A DNA stretch of 64,000 bases, taken from contig JADDOH010010908.1 in the NCBI GenBank assembly GCA_016648135.1, positions 62,001-126,000 on the forward strand, read 5' to 3'. How positions within the stretch are numbered: position 1 is the first letter of the stretch; every line of letters begins with the position of its first letter. Source of the stretch: Agrypnia vestita. Taxonomy: Eukaryota > Arthropoda > Insecta > Trichoptera > Phryganeidae. Shown piece by piece: positions 9,752 through 20,584 of the stretch. The notes beneath the pieces are model-generated. The model did no database searches and was not told the DNA's origin. It saw nothing but the letters and a program-made list of their open reading frames with translations. Position numbers and translations under genes: made by a program.

Positions 9752-10185
9752 TTTTTACTCCCTTTATATTAACTCGTGGCGTCTGCTTGTCTTCTTGTCT
9801 GACGAAAAAACTTTGGATCTATCGAGCTGAAACTTTGCAAGAAGACTCGCGGCGACGATCAAGAAGATCTATCATATTTTCGTTAAAAAAAATTATAAAT
9901 TTTTGGAGATTGGATTTGGATTAAAAAAAAAAAAAAAAAAAAAAATATTGAATGGTTTTTCCATACAACTTATTAAGTTATATGAAAATATTTCAACGCG
10001 TCTTGTAGACGCGAAACCTGATTATAGTATAATTTTGGATTTTTGGAATTTTTTTATTACTCCCTTTCGTAGCGTCGCCCGACCGAAGCCCAACGCGTAG
10101 GTTAAGCGAAAAAAAATGTTTCAACTAGTAAATGAGAAAGGAAGTATAATAAAAACTTGGTTTTTATGGGTTACTTTTTTTAAAT
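9752..10185 (+). mobile_element. MITE-G copy with poly(A) expansion
   Basis: TTTTTACTCCCTTTATATTAA at the left and AATAAAAACTTGGTTTTTATGGGTTAC at the right, with the internal GGATCTATCGAGCTGAAAC block. A 22-base A-run at 9924-9945 is unusual. The interior differs from the long subfamily. Confidence 0.75.
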
Positions 10186-10320
10186 TCCTTTAATTGATCA
10201 GTATATGTTTTTAACAATATTTGAAGATCCATGTCCCTATACCTACTATGTTATGGGAAGGACAATAGATATCTCATTTTCTCATAGGAATATATGAATA
10301 TAATTGATTTAGAGCTAGTC

Positions 10321-10415
10321 CACAATACTTTACAGGTAGATTCCTGCCTTGATTATGAGTCAAAAATGTTTAAGCAACCATGACATCAATAGATAAAATA
10401 AATACTAAAATCTTT
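10321..10415 (+). repeat. Fragment of foldback F family
   Basis: CAGGTAGATTCCTGCCTTGATTATGAGTC and CATGACATCAATAG match one arm of F. The opposite arm is missing. Confidence 0.6.
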
Positions 10416-11579
10416 AGTATTTATTTTATCGTATCCCATTATTAAAATCAGTCAAAGTCCGTGTTAAAGATGCATATAATTGTACTCGTCGGTTAAGCAT
10501 TCTGTATTCTGGAAAACATTCTAGTTTTATTTCATTTTCGTGGTGAAAATAGCAGCAATTTGCTCTCGCTGCGCGCTTTTGTGTTTATCTCCTCGCCATT
10601 GTGGGGGACGCATCTCGTCGCAATTCTGAAGATCTTCCGAAATTCCGAAACTAAAATAGCGACAGTTGCGCTCGCGCTCGCTGTGCAAACAGCGTTTGAA
10701 GCCTTCGCGATCGCTGTTTGACTAGAAGTTTCCAGCAAACGGTCGGGGTCTAGCCGCCTGAAACCGAGAAATTTTCGGCTGTTTCGAGCTGCTGAAACCC
10801 GTTTATGTATCGCACTGTACACTGTCGTGTGATTTGCAGAGTTATAAAGAAAGAGCGAGGGTAGGGTCGCCAACCGTACTCTAAAATAGAGTTATATCAT
10901 GTAGGCGTACTCTATAATCTATGACACTAATAGAGAACGCTGAAATCTCTTTTTTACGAAACGTTTACTATACTAGTGCCAGTCACGCGTATATGATGCG
11001 TACCTATTATCGTAATCAAAAAAGTCGACTAGTTACTTTTGATACGCTGGTATTCCCAAGTTGGGAATCCCTACTCGGGGATTCCCAACTGGATACCCAC
11101 ACTCGGACGTTTCTGAACGCAGCCGCTAATGTCAATCTGTGATGTCAATGTCACAAGTTGTTTTGAGGTTAAGTTTGTTTTGTCACAAGAAAAAGTGAAC
11201 TTGGAGTTAGAATGTTTGGAGTCGTACAATTCTTTTAAAAACAATGAAAAAATGAGTAGCAAAAAATACCTTTTCAAAAATTTGAAATAAATGATACTCT
11301 TTTTTATAAGTCCGTACTCTTTATTTACTTCCTTTAAAATTATTTTACAAAACACCTTACTGGCTAAAAAGCTTATTTAATATTACTTGTACACTGGATG
11401 AAATGCAAAATTTAGAATAGCAGTTAAATTAGTTTTCGTTAATTTGATTTTTCTGCGCGTCTTTTCTAATTGATTAATAAAAATTTGTTTAAAATTTACA
11501 TAACTTCGTTCCGTTTTCTTTAGTGTCGTATACATTTATTGGTACAGTACCAACCTCTCGGAAAACGGGTTGGCACCAT
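10416..11579. other. No recognised gene; one strong hairpin
   Basis: A minus-strand frame at 10532-10873 (113 codons, alanine/serine-rich) has no motif I know and is probably chance in a G+C-richer patch. A hairpin AGTTGGGAATCCC-TACTC-GGGGATTCCCAACT lies at 11058-11091. Confidence 0.4.
11058..11091. repeat. Short perfect hairpin
   Basis: A 13-base stem (AGTTGGGAATCCC) and its complement with G-T slack around a 5-base loop. Possibly the core of a small MITE; no flanking duplication was identified. Confidence 0.6.
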
Positions 11580-11760
11580 CTGACGGCCAACTCTATCGAC
11601 GCGCGCGCTCATTGGTCAAATGAAATGGCGCGCGCTTCCCCGGCGTCTAGTTTCCTGCACGCGTTTCCGTCCATTTTCACGAAATCACTCCCACCGATTG
11701 CGGGAAAGCGAGAGGAAAGATGTTACTCATCAAAAATGTACCCGCACACCGCTTCTTTAG
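11580..11760 (+). repeat. Repeat R4, G+C-rich promoter-like block
   Basis: Contains GCGCGCGCTCATTGGTCAAATGAAAT and TTCACGAAATCACTCCCACCG-ATTGCGGGAAAGCGAGAGGAAAG. Both blocks recur in inverted orientation and reversed order at 45165-45300. The ATTGG (CCAAT-box) next to CpG-rich sequence suggests an old element promoter or a duplicated regulatory region. Confidence 0.5.
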
Positions 11761-11768
11761 AACCTATT

Positions 11769-12318
11769 TTTTTACTCCCTTTATATTAACTCGTGGCGTC
11801 TGCTTGCCTGCTTGCCGTCTTGCCGTAAAAAAAACTTTGGATCGATTTTTGACCCTTTTCCCGTGATCCAATCGAGCTGAAACTTGGCAAGCAGACTTGT
11901 GGCGACGATCAAGAAGATCTATCAAATTTTCGTTAAAAAAAATAATTATTATAGTATAATTTCGGATTTTTAGAAATTTTATTGGTTTTTTCAAATTGGT
12001 ATCATTAGAAAAGTTTGATTACGGCGGCCTGATAACGTCGCGGAATATTTTCTAAATTTGAATTACTCCGTCGGTATGCATAATAGGTACTTCACTACGA
12101 ATGTCGAAAATCTAAATTGATTGATAAATGTTTTTAGAATTTAATCTTCAAAGCATGAAGTGTCTCATCAAAGCTCAAAACATCTGACATTTTAGAAATA
12201 TATTAAATTACTGTAAGTTTAGTGTTATGTTATATGTTTTAATTCGTCTTTAATTGTTGTTATATTTTACAAAGAAAGGGAGTATAATAAAAACTTGGTT
12301 TTTATGGGTTACTTTTTT
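11769..12318 (+). mobile_element. MITE-G, long subfamily
   Basis: TTTTACTCCCTTTATATTAACTCGTGG at the left; AAAGGGAGTATAATAAAAACTTGG and TTTTTATGGGTTAC at the right. The interior AATTACTCCGTCGG...ACGAATGTCGAAAATCTAAATTGA...CATCTGACATTTTAGAAATA is shared with the copies at 38700 and 54763. Confidence 0.85.
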
Positions 12319-12963
12319 AAAATAAACCTCGTTTTAACATGAAATATTTTAGGCATCATTGCGTTAAATGTGGCAGAAATATCTGACGCAGAGTATAGAA
12401 ACTATTTTATAAATAAGCTCACAGAAATGTACATTTCCATTTTCATATTCCCAATATGCTGGAAGCGATTTCCTTTGAAAAAATCGGCGAACACCCACGC
12501 GAACACGGTTCGGTTGGTACGCTTGTATATACTCTAGGGTTGGTACACGTTCTACCCACCGGCCGTAAAATGGGAACAAATAAAAGGGGATGAACCGCGC
12601 GCTGAAAAGGCACACCCTCTCGCTCCCGGACAAAGGAACCAGAGAATCGCGTCCCTTTTTAAACTCCGTGCGGTGCCCATTTTTGTAAAAAAAAAAACAT
12701 GATTCGGACAACGCGCTTAGACTCCATTACCATAATGGTTTCACGCTAATTGAGATCGGGTTGGGCAAACTGATTTAAATTTGTGTATTTACTGTACAGC
12801 AGGGTTCTCACTGTGCGTCACTTGCTACGGCATGTCTGACGCATGCGTGCTATTGTACTTGTTCGGTTAGTTTAATCAGGCTTCGAAAAAATCAGATTTT
12901 TAAACAAAAAAATCAAAAAATCTAATTTTTGGATATATATCTAAACTTTTTTCTCCTTAGAAA
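12319..12963. other. No gene seen
   Basis: A minus-strand open frame at 12364-12711 (115 codons) shows no motif or homology I recognise. No repeats shared. Confidence 0.4.
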
Positions 12964-13196
12964 TGTCCTTAGGTTTTCACGGCCGTTCAGAATCTTCTGT
13001 GTATAGTTTTCTGGGATATTCTGCCGTGTGTATGTGACCTCTCTGGCCAACGTTTCGGATCCCATTGCAGAGTCCATCAGGGTACATCAGCCCTGATGAT
13101 GGACCCTGCAATGGAATCCGAAACGTTGGCCAGAGAGGTCACATATACAAGGCAAAATATCCCAGAAAACTATACACAGAAGATTCTTTCTCCTTT
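12964..13196. mobile_element. Palindromic pair of PLE terminal sequences (family 2)
   Basis: GTTCAGAATCTTCTGTGTATAGTTTTCTGGGATATT...GGCCAACGTTTCGGATCCCATTGCA is followed, after a short spacer at 13075-13090, by its inverted copy. The left arm recurs at 32399-32490 at the 3' end of a PLE with a GIY-YIG domain. Each arm therefore looks like a PLE terminal repeat, here joined head to head. Confidence 0.65.
13090..13130 (+). ncRNA. Hammerhead-like fold, PLE family 2
   Basis: GCC, CTGATGA, one extra T, GGA...TCC (stem II, long loop), GAAAC, GTT, GGC re-pairing with GCC. Same order of parts as the PLE-1 folds but with only three base pairs in stems I and II, so weaker. Confidence 0.35.
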
Positions 13197-13794
13197 TTTG
13201 CACACGTCGATTGATACAAACTCGAAATAATTAGGAAATTTTTAAATAAATGATTTGCATACTAAAAAAAGCTAATATATGCAATTATTATACAAAAGTT
13301 ATAAAAGTAGCTCTTTTTAATTTAGTGTTATGGGTGTTTGTTTCTTTGTGTGAAATAAAAACGGATTATATGAAACAAATTAAACTTTCGTATTTCGTAT
13401 TTCGTATTCGAAATTCGAGCTTAATGTGTCACTATATAGCGTATATTAAAAAAAACAGCCGTATCATTTTTTAAAATACAACTAGCGCCATCTATTGAAG
13501 TCAGCAGAAAGTTTTTTGGATATATATCAAAAATAAAAATCAAGTCATAAATATCGTGATATATATCGTAATATATGTATTCACATGTATGCTTAATGGT
13601 ACCTACCTACCTTTTTGGTTCGAAACCACTTTTTTGGGTATTTACACATAATTTGAAGGTTGTCTCTGCGAGTATGAATAAATAATTGAAATTCGAATGC
13701 GTAACACCTTTACGCTCGGTTCATGGGAAGTCTCGCAGACTTCTTTACCGACTCGTCCCAACTACTTGTAAAAAAAATCTATTTTAAAGTTTTG
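13197..13794. other. No gene seen
   Basis: A+T-rich sequence. The short open frame at 13250-13474 has no recognisable product. Confidence 0.4.
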
Positions 13795-13912
13795 CAAATT
13801 TTTCATCATTTCATTCGACTTGTATTAAAGATAATGAATTTTTCATAATTGATTTAAGTTACTGTAATGATATTTCAATTTTTTTCAAACGATAAGTCTA
13901 AAATATTGAGAA
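13795..13912 (+). repeat. Fragment of foldback F family
   Basis: TTCATTCGACTTGTATTAAAGATAATGAATTTTTCATAATTG and AGTTACTGTAATGATATTTCAA match the inner part of an F arm (compare 365-450). It ends at an A-run where R2 begins. Confidence 0.6.
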
Positions 13913-14410
13913 AAAAAAACGAGCGAGCCTTACAGTAGTCACATATGATGTGTAACATTTGACATCTCGCAATCAAATATATCAATTGAGCAGCAACAGA
14001 ATTTGACATCAAAATTTAAAAAGTTAATACCTATATATTTATTAATTAGTAAATATAAGTAAAGATAATGTATGTGCGTTTATTTATTATTGAATTTTGC
14101 CACACTAGGTAGGTAGCGTATATATCTACATACGCATTTTGTTTAGAAATGTGTTTGTATAATTATATGTTTTTATTTATTTTCATAAACGGCGGTATTG
14201 TGCCGCCATACATATCGTATGAAAACTTTGAATAAATATTTAAAAATCATCACATAAATTACATAAAATTTGAGAATGTAAATCATTACGGGTAGTTATT
14301 GTTTACATTAATGTAAAAAAAAGTTTTGGATAGTTTCGAAGATAGAAGCCAAAATACATCAAAGTTACAACATGCGTACGCTTGACACCAGTCGCGTAGC
14401 ATATATACAA
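13913..14410 (+). repeat. Repeat R2, long copy
   Basis: About 490 bp matched in inverted orientation by 45785-46275: GAGCGAGCCTTACAGTAGTCACATATGATG, TTATTAATTAGTAAATATAAGTAAAG, GGCGGTATTGTGCCGCCATACATA, TTTACATTAATGTAAA, CGCTTGACACCAG. A partial copy is at 4178. No coding frame. The GGCGGTA...GCCGCC word is a small inverted repeat. Confidence 0.75.
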
Positions 14411-15624
14411 AATCAGAAGGGCCGGCTGTTGGGAGTGTGCTGGACATTGATTTGTTTATAAACAATGATCATTGGTCAAATGGCATTTCAAATGGCGAAT
14501 CAATATTCACCTTTGAATTTTTTGTTACTAGCTTTGAGATATATATTATATATACATAAGTTGTTTAGATATAAACCAATAATTACATTTATTTTTAAAC
14601 GCCACCTCTGGCGAACTTTTTATCAAACTACTGCTCGTAAAGAGCTATCTTCATCGCATACGCGGGCTGAGTGAGACAAGCGACTCTTTTTTTCACCCAG
14701 CCTCTCTTTCGCTCTGAAATAGATTGCGTTAACTTTGCCGGTACGATTGCCGGCTTAAACTCAAATGTTGGACATAAATTACGTTGTAACAGAATAGCTT
14801 TTCCGTTTCGACAAAACCGGCGCCGTTTAAAACTAATGTCGCTTTATCCGTCATCCGAACCGCCGCCATATCTCTCCGCGCGCAATCTCCGGGCAGCTCG
14901 CGAAAACTTCACGTCGGATCGTTCGTCTATCTGCGGCCAAATTGGATCACCGCTGATTGGTTGGCTGTCAAGCTACGCACGGCGGGGTCATTCGTCTTTC
15001 CAGCCGGACAACATCATTTAATTTTCGTAGTGTTAAAAAGTAAGCTTTTGATACGTGGAACTACAGACGGCTTGCAGAAGCTTGTTGGAATAGTGGTAAA
15101 GACCTAGTGATTCAGTGGTATGGAGTGAGCTCTATGGAATTTTTAATTCAATCCGTTCTTGTTCTACTTATACGACTACGGGAGCGTCCAAAAACTGCGT
15201 GGTTTTATTTTGAACCCTTCTTTACCCCCCATGTAGACCTAACGTGGCTTTTACTTTGACATCCCCCCCCCTTCACGTATTAAAAAAACTTGAGTTAGTG
15301 GGCGCCTATGGCCTGATACATAAGTAACGATGTATCGCTATCCGTAATGGTGCAAACCGATCTGCGCAGATGTATCTATCGCACATTCTGTATCATTTTA
15401 AATGTGCCAAATGAAATAAATGGAAGACTTAGGTAGCTCGACTCTGACACCCCCCCCTCTCTCCCACGTAGCCCAGAGTAGCATTCCACCTAACCCCCTC
15501 TCTCTGATCAGACCACGTAGTTATGGACGCCCCCTTTTTAACGTCAGCGATAATGTTGGCGAAATCATCTTGCTAGCAGCATCCAGCAACACTTGGATGA
15601 CAGATTTCCCAATCTCATTTCTTC
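14411..15624. other. No recognised gene
   Basis: A plus-strand frame at 14671-15021 (116 codons) lies in G+C-richer DNA but shows no motif. C-runs occur at 15266-15275 and 15452-15460. I see no LINE or transposon signature. Confidence 0.4.
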
Positions 15625-15985
15625 TTCATGTACCCTGTCGGGTCCCCCCGACGTTGGCGATTATTTGTGAGAAAGTTTCCCTGTCCAGGGCAGTGCAGGA
15701 CAGCTCTTATACGCTTCTTATCCCGGTCCACTCTCGGATGTTTCCAAGCCAGGAATTCCGCCTCCTTCCGACCCCTCTACGACCCTCAATCTTCCCCTTC
15801 ATGACGAGCTGAAGGATGGAGTACTTTTCGCCTCTCATTATGTGACCAAAGTATGAAATTTTACGGAGCTTTACTCTGTTGAGTAACTGTCTGTTTGTAT
15901 TTGCTCTACGTAAAACTTCAATATTACTAGTCATGTCAGTCCAAGATATCCTTAACATTTTACGATGTTTATCCAACTACTTGCC
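15625..15985 (-). pseudogene. LINE reverse transcriptase C-terminal remnant
   Basis: Minus-strand frame with KMLRISWTDMTSNIEVLRRA, LRKISYFGHIMRGEKYS and LVMKGKIEGRRGVGRRRNSWL, then NIREWTGIRSV and a stop at 15707. This is the tail shared by insect LINE proteins (RRMLRI.WTD..N..VL...GHI.R...GKI.G.RGVGRR). The copy at 27982 is close. Downstream the similarity continues in another frame to about 15625, where GAAGAAGAAA marks the tail. It is 5' truncated, so no catalytic motifs remain. Confidence 0.8.
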
Positions 15986-17650
15986 TTTATTGTGAACCAA
16001 ACGATGGTCAAGGATTCTTAAGAATTTAATATTTTCCATCTTCTAGACCTCTTCAACATGCATTGAATTATGAGATGTTTCATGATATTATCAAAATATT
16101 GCAATTATTAGGTTTTTATTATTGATGTGTATGCACAGTTCACGGGATTTATTTCGTGATTGCGACGGAAACGTGTAACAAGAAGAAGGAGAAAATGGAC
16201 GCTATATCTAAAAGATACTCCGAGGCCTTCTTTAAATGTAATGAAAAAAAAAACATGGCACCGCACACACAGGAAACGTGATGCAGAATATTACATATTT
16301 TGACCAAGCCGTCATTATTTAACTTCAGTGGTTGAAATAAAATAAAATAATAATAAAATAAATAAAATAAAAAAGCTGATTCGTGTTGTGTTGATACAAA
16401 GTTCGATATACGAATCAATTTCATATAGTTGGTTGTATAATATCAAATACTTTTAAAATTTCAGGTTAATTCCTTTCAATGCTGTATCAATTAATTATTT
16501 TAAAATTGATAAACAAATATTAAATAATTAATTAAAAACAGATAATTTTCTAAATAATATTAATGTTTCGAGTCTATAAAATTTTGTTCATTACTTAATT
16601 TGCAGAGATTATTTAATCAAGAGCAGATTACATGTTTTAATATAAGTAGCTTAATACGATGAAAAATTAAAAACTGAAAGAGTAGAGCCGAAAAAACTAC
16701 TTCATTTAATACGCGAATAATATTTTCACGAAAATTTCGTTCGTTTCTGAGAAAAGATGTTACATCTCATTCGCGATAACTACTCTATCAATACAGCTTA
16801 TTTTAAGAATCCGTTTATAAATCGAATGCTACAAATCTCCTTAGGCTTGTTTCAATGAAGATTAACTCTTAAAAGACTGTGCTAAAAAAATACCTTCGGG
16901 AACCGTGGTGTAACACAGTTTTACATGATTAAAAATAGACATAGTTTTAATATGTGTTAAAAAAATATATTTTCAATACAGATAAGACTTTTTAAAGTTC
17001 CCTTTATATAATTATGTAAGGTAAACATACATATTTGCATTATTTTAGTAAATTATCATAAAATCATGGCATATCGAATTTGCGTGCGCTCACGCCAACG
17101 CAGACGTATCATTACAAACTAAATTCAAAACACGTCGACTGCAGTGAATAGTACCCACCGCTTACCCAGGACCGTTCTAAGAGCAAAAGCTTCCATATCG
17201 GTCCTACTCAATCGTCTCCAGGTTGACATTTTTTTCAACTAACAAGCAGAACCGTGCTGCTCCGCACCGGTCGTATAAACCGTTGCGAAGTGGCACGGCC
17301 GCTCGAACAAAACCATTCACTGTCCCCGCCTCAAGATATGTTTTTATTAAAAAAAAAAACAAAATACATAATTATAACATACATACAATACATAATAATA
17401 ACACGGCGACTGCTGTCCATTTTTGTCCAACGCATGTTACGCGACTCTACCGCGCTTTTTCGATACTGTTTTCTCTTTCACCGAAACCCAAGCAACCGCC
17501 ATCTCTGTCCTACATGAAATGTGTGGTATTGTCGTGCTCTTTCTTGCTCGATTTCACTGCAACGTATAATATTCTGCTCTCTTTCACACTGGCCGAAAAT
17601 ACGAGAGTTATGAATAAATATTTTCATTAGTAACAGTTTAATTTAGTCAT
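15986..17650. other. No gene seen
   Basis: A+T-rich DNA. Open frames at 16149-16424 and 17223-17630 have no recognisable products. The second lies in a G+C-richer patch (17095-17330) and could hide an unrecognised exon, but there is no positive evidence. Confidence 0.4.
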
Positions 17651-18211
17651 TTTGGTGTGAAAATGTCTACTCGATGATTTAAAAAAATGTGAAGTTTTAG
17701 TTTTCGTAAATAAGGTAGATATTTCATATTTTCTATGACATGTAGACCTACGATACACCACCGACACACAGGAGATAATGACGATTTCCCGACATTTTTG
17801 TCTACGTATATTTATAAAATGCACGACCGTGTGGGCTACGGCTTGACCCACCGCAGGCCGCTATTGGCCCCGGTCCCGATATAGCCTCCTGTTTACCAAA
17901 GATAAATAGCATTTCGCCGGAGATCGGAAAGAGCTCCGACAGCTGTTTCGCGCTCGGAGAAACTCGAATTTGATTAAAAGCCTTCTATGATTTCGCATTG
18001 AGATTAAACGCGACCCGGGAAAATATGATTTGATTGTATTTTTATCCTAGTTCAGTTATTGATCAGTGTGTAGGTGTCTCGTATTATGCTCCGCGGAGTA
18101 AATAATTCTCGGTACTTTATTGTATTCAATGAGAAGAAAAATAGCTCTGTGCGTCAGAAGACGTCGCGATGGATTGGGTGAAATTACAAGGGTGTATGAG
18201 CAAAATATATT
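17651..18211. other. No gene; apparently single-copy sequence
   Basis: This stretch shares nothing with the repeats in the window, and part of it (17820-18010) has balanced composition. A candidate for unique host sequence, but I see no exon or promoter. Confidence 0.35.
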
Positions 18212-19652
18212 ACTTTACTTTATGGCCTCGACCCGATTTTCTTAAAAAAAAAATATCCCGGCGTGGTTGTGTGCCCTGAAGTCAAAACTGAAATCGAAAT
18301 TTGGCGGTCGTAAGTATTTAAAAAGTTATTACACTTTAAAGTTTGATAATTTTCCATACGTATTGTCATTTCAATAATTTTATCCACAATATACAGGGTG
18401 TGCCAGAACTAGCAGCAGAAACCTGGCAGGTAGATTCCTGACTATGTTATGAGTCTAAAATTTTCAAGCAACCATGACTAATATCAATAGTTATGGAGAT
18501 ATGCAATATCAAAGTTTGCATTTTTTTTTCAATATTTCTTAGTTATTTTTTACAAAAAGTTGAAATATCATTACAGTAACTTATGTCAATTATGAAAAAT
18601 TCATTCGCTTTAATACAAGTCGAATAAAATAATAAAAACCTTGCAAAAATTGAAAAAAGTTACTTTTTTTTACTAGGTTTATATCATTTTATTGAAGTTG
18701 TATTGAAGCAAATAAATTTTTCATAATCTATATAAGTTACTGTGATTATAGTTCAACTTTTCGCAAAAAATAAGTCAGAAATATTGAAAAAAAATGGAAA
18801 CTTTGATATTGCATATCTCCATAACTATTGATGTTAGATCATGTTTGCTTGAACATTTTAGACTCATAACATAGTCAGGAATCTACCGGCCAAATTTCTG
18901 CTGCTAGCTCTGGTACACCCTGTATATGACGCGAACCATAGACAATTTTTCGAAAAGATTTTTTTTTTTATATAAATCTTTAAAAATTCTAGTAAGGTGC
19001 GAACCATAATCAAGAAAAAAATCATGATGCAATAATAATATATTTGTCAAATTATCAATTTTTATAAAAAAAAAAATATTTAATAATTTTGTGCCTATTT
19101 CCTATAACTATGAAATATATTTTCAATATGAATGTATATTATTATTATTACTTTATTTAAAAAACTTTTTTTGTATTATATAATTACCGTATTTACCAAT
19201 AAAATAGTAAAATATCTTGAAAAATTCTAATTCAAAGAAAAATAAAATATTTTCGTAAAAGGAACGTTAATCTACCTTATAATATTCATTTTTGTCACAT
19301 CTCTAGTTTGTGTAAAGTAATGTTGTCTATGGAAAGTGCATTTCAAAAATCAAAAAGTTGTTAAATAATTTTGAACTTTAAAATGTAATAATTTTTAAAA
19401 TAGTCGCAATCAAAACGCTTTGATATAATTTTTGAAATCAGGAAACATCAGTATATCTACGATTTATCCGTAAATTAAACGACTCAAATGTCGAAATGTA
19501 TAAGCAAAATTTCAAACTTTAAAGTGTAATAACTTTTTAAATACTTACGACCGCCAAATTTTGATTTCAGTTTTGACATCAGGGCACTCACCTACGCCAG
19601 GATATATTTTTTTTATGAAAATCAGAGTGAGGCCATAAAATAAAGTTTAGCC
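18212..19652. mobile_element. Composite foldback element with F nested inside
   Basis: Outer arms 18212-18350 and 19500-19652 are inverted copies: TTACTTTATGGCCTCG...CCGATTTTC, GTCAAAACTGAAATC, TTTGGCGGTCGTAAGTATTTAAAAAGTTATTACACTTTAAA. Between them, element F copy 2 occupies 18394-18922. The remaining interior is A+T-rich and non-coding. The outer element is about 0.9 kb without F. Confidence 0.75.
18394..18922. mobile_element. Palindromic foldback element F, copy 2
   Basis: CAGGGTGTGCCAGAACTAGC...GCTAGCTCTGGTACACCCTG, flanked by TA on both sides (18392-18393, 18923-18924). Both arms carry the F blocks TAGATTCCTGACTATGTTATGAGTC and CTCCATAACTATTGATGTTAG. The termini differ from copy 1 (CAGGGTT versus CAGGGTG), so they may be two subfamilies. 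Confidence 0.8.
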
Positions 19653-20042
19653 GAGCAGAGGCAGCCATTTCTCAGTAAGGTGTTTCTGAGATAAATACAA
19701 AAAATCTGCCACTACTCAAGAAAATTTCACTGGAATTATGAAACCTATGAAACATCTTATCGGAAACAAGTTTTTAAAAACAATTTCTACTTCAGTGTCA
19801 CTTTTATATAGCGTGTATTAAAAAATATTCAACTTTTACTACCAAATGGTGGACATTGCTGGTTTTCCTATTTGACTTGTTGGACATCGCTGTCTTTGCT
19901 ACGATGTTTCAGTCTAAAATCGGCTCAATCATTTCTCACTTTAGTATGAAGCCATAATAACGAGACACATCTTTGGCGTTGATTGGTTGAATTACTGCTT
20001 CCTTCGCTTTTAAAAGTAATTTAGAAACATAATTTTGGAAGG
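19653..20042. other. No gene seen
   Basis: A+T-rich sequence between the foldback and the tail of a LINE. Nothing recognised. Confidence 0.4.
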
Positions 20043-20535
20043 TCTCTTCTTCTTCTTCTTCATCAGCCTTCATCTCTCCACTGCTGGATATAGGCCTCTT
20101 CCACACCCTTCTATCCTTCCTTGTTGTTTGCTAATTGTAGCCATTTTCACCCCCCACAGCGGCTATATCGTCGGCCCATCTCTTTTGAGGACTTCCGATG
20201 CCTCTTTTATTCTCCCAAGGTCTCCATTTCAGAACTTTGGTCGGCCATCTTGTAGCATCCTGCCTTGCAACATGTCCTGCCCATTGCAATTTTAGCTTCG
20301 CTACACGATCCATGGTATCCTCTACTCTACTTATGCGCCTAATTTCGTCATTTCTAATTCTAATCTCTTAGGCTTACCCCAAGCATGGATCTCTCCACGG
20401 ATCGTTGCGTGCATTTGAGCTTTTCTACACTTTTCTTTGTAAGGGCCATAGTCTCCACTCCATTCGTCATCACTGGCAGTATGCATGATTCAAAGGCTTT
20501 TCTTTTTAGGCTAATTGGGATTTTGGAAGGTTCAA
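20043..20535 (-). pseudogene. LINE reverse transcriptase C-terminal remnant with (GAA)n tail
   Basis: The minus strand contains IRNDEIRRISRVEDTM, LKLQWAGHVARQDATRWP, TKVLKWRPWENKRGIG and KRWADDI. This is the end of an insect LINE protein (LKW.WAGHVAR....RW...VL.WRP...R..GRP..RW.DDI). Upstream words (TNGVETMALTKKSVEKL-like) are in other frames. The element ends at 20043 in GAAGAAGAAGAAGA. It has several frameshifts and is 5' truncated. Confidence 0.75.
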
Positions 20536-20584
20536 AGCTATATTTCTAATAAACTCTCAAATTCAGTACATTCTAAATTAGTAA

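Noticed and set aside
10532..10873. 113-codon minus-strand frame
   Set aside because: No motif, low-complexity alanine/serine content, no supporting context.
14671..15021. 116-codon plus-strand frame
   Set aside because: No recognisable domain; probably an accidental open frame in a G+C-richer patch.
15420..15812. 130-codon plus-strand frame
   Set aside because: Proline-rich antisense shadow of the LINE fragment on the minus strand at 15625-15985.
17223..17630. 135-codon plus-strand frame as a possible host exon
   Set aside because: No motif or splice context; composition shifts within it.
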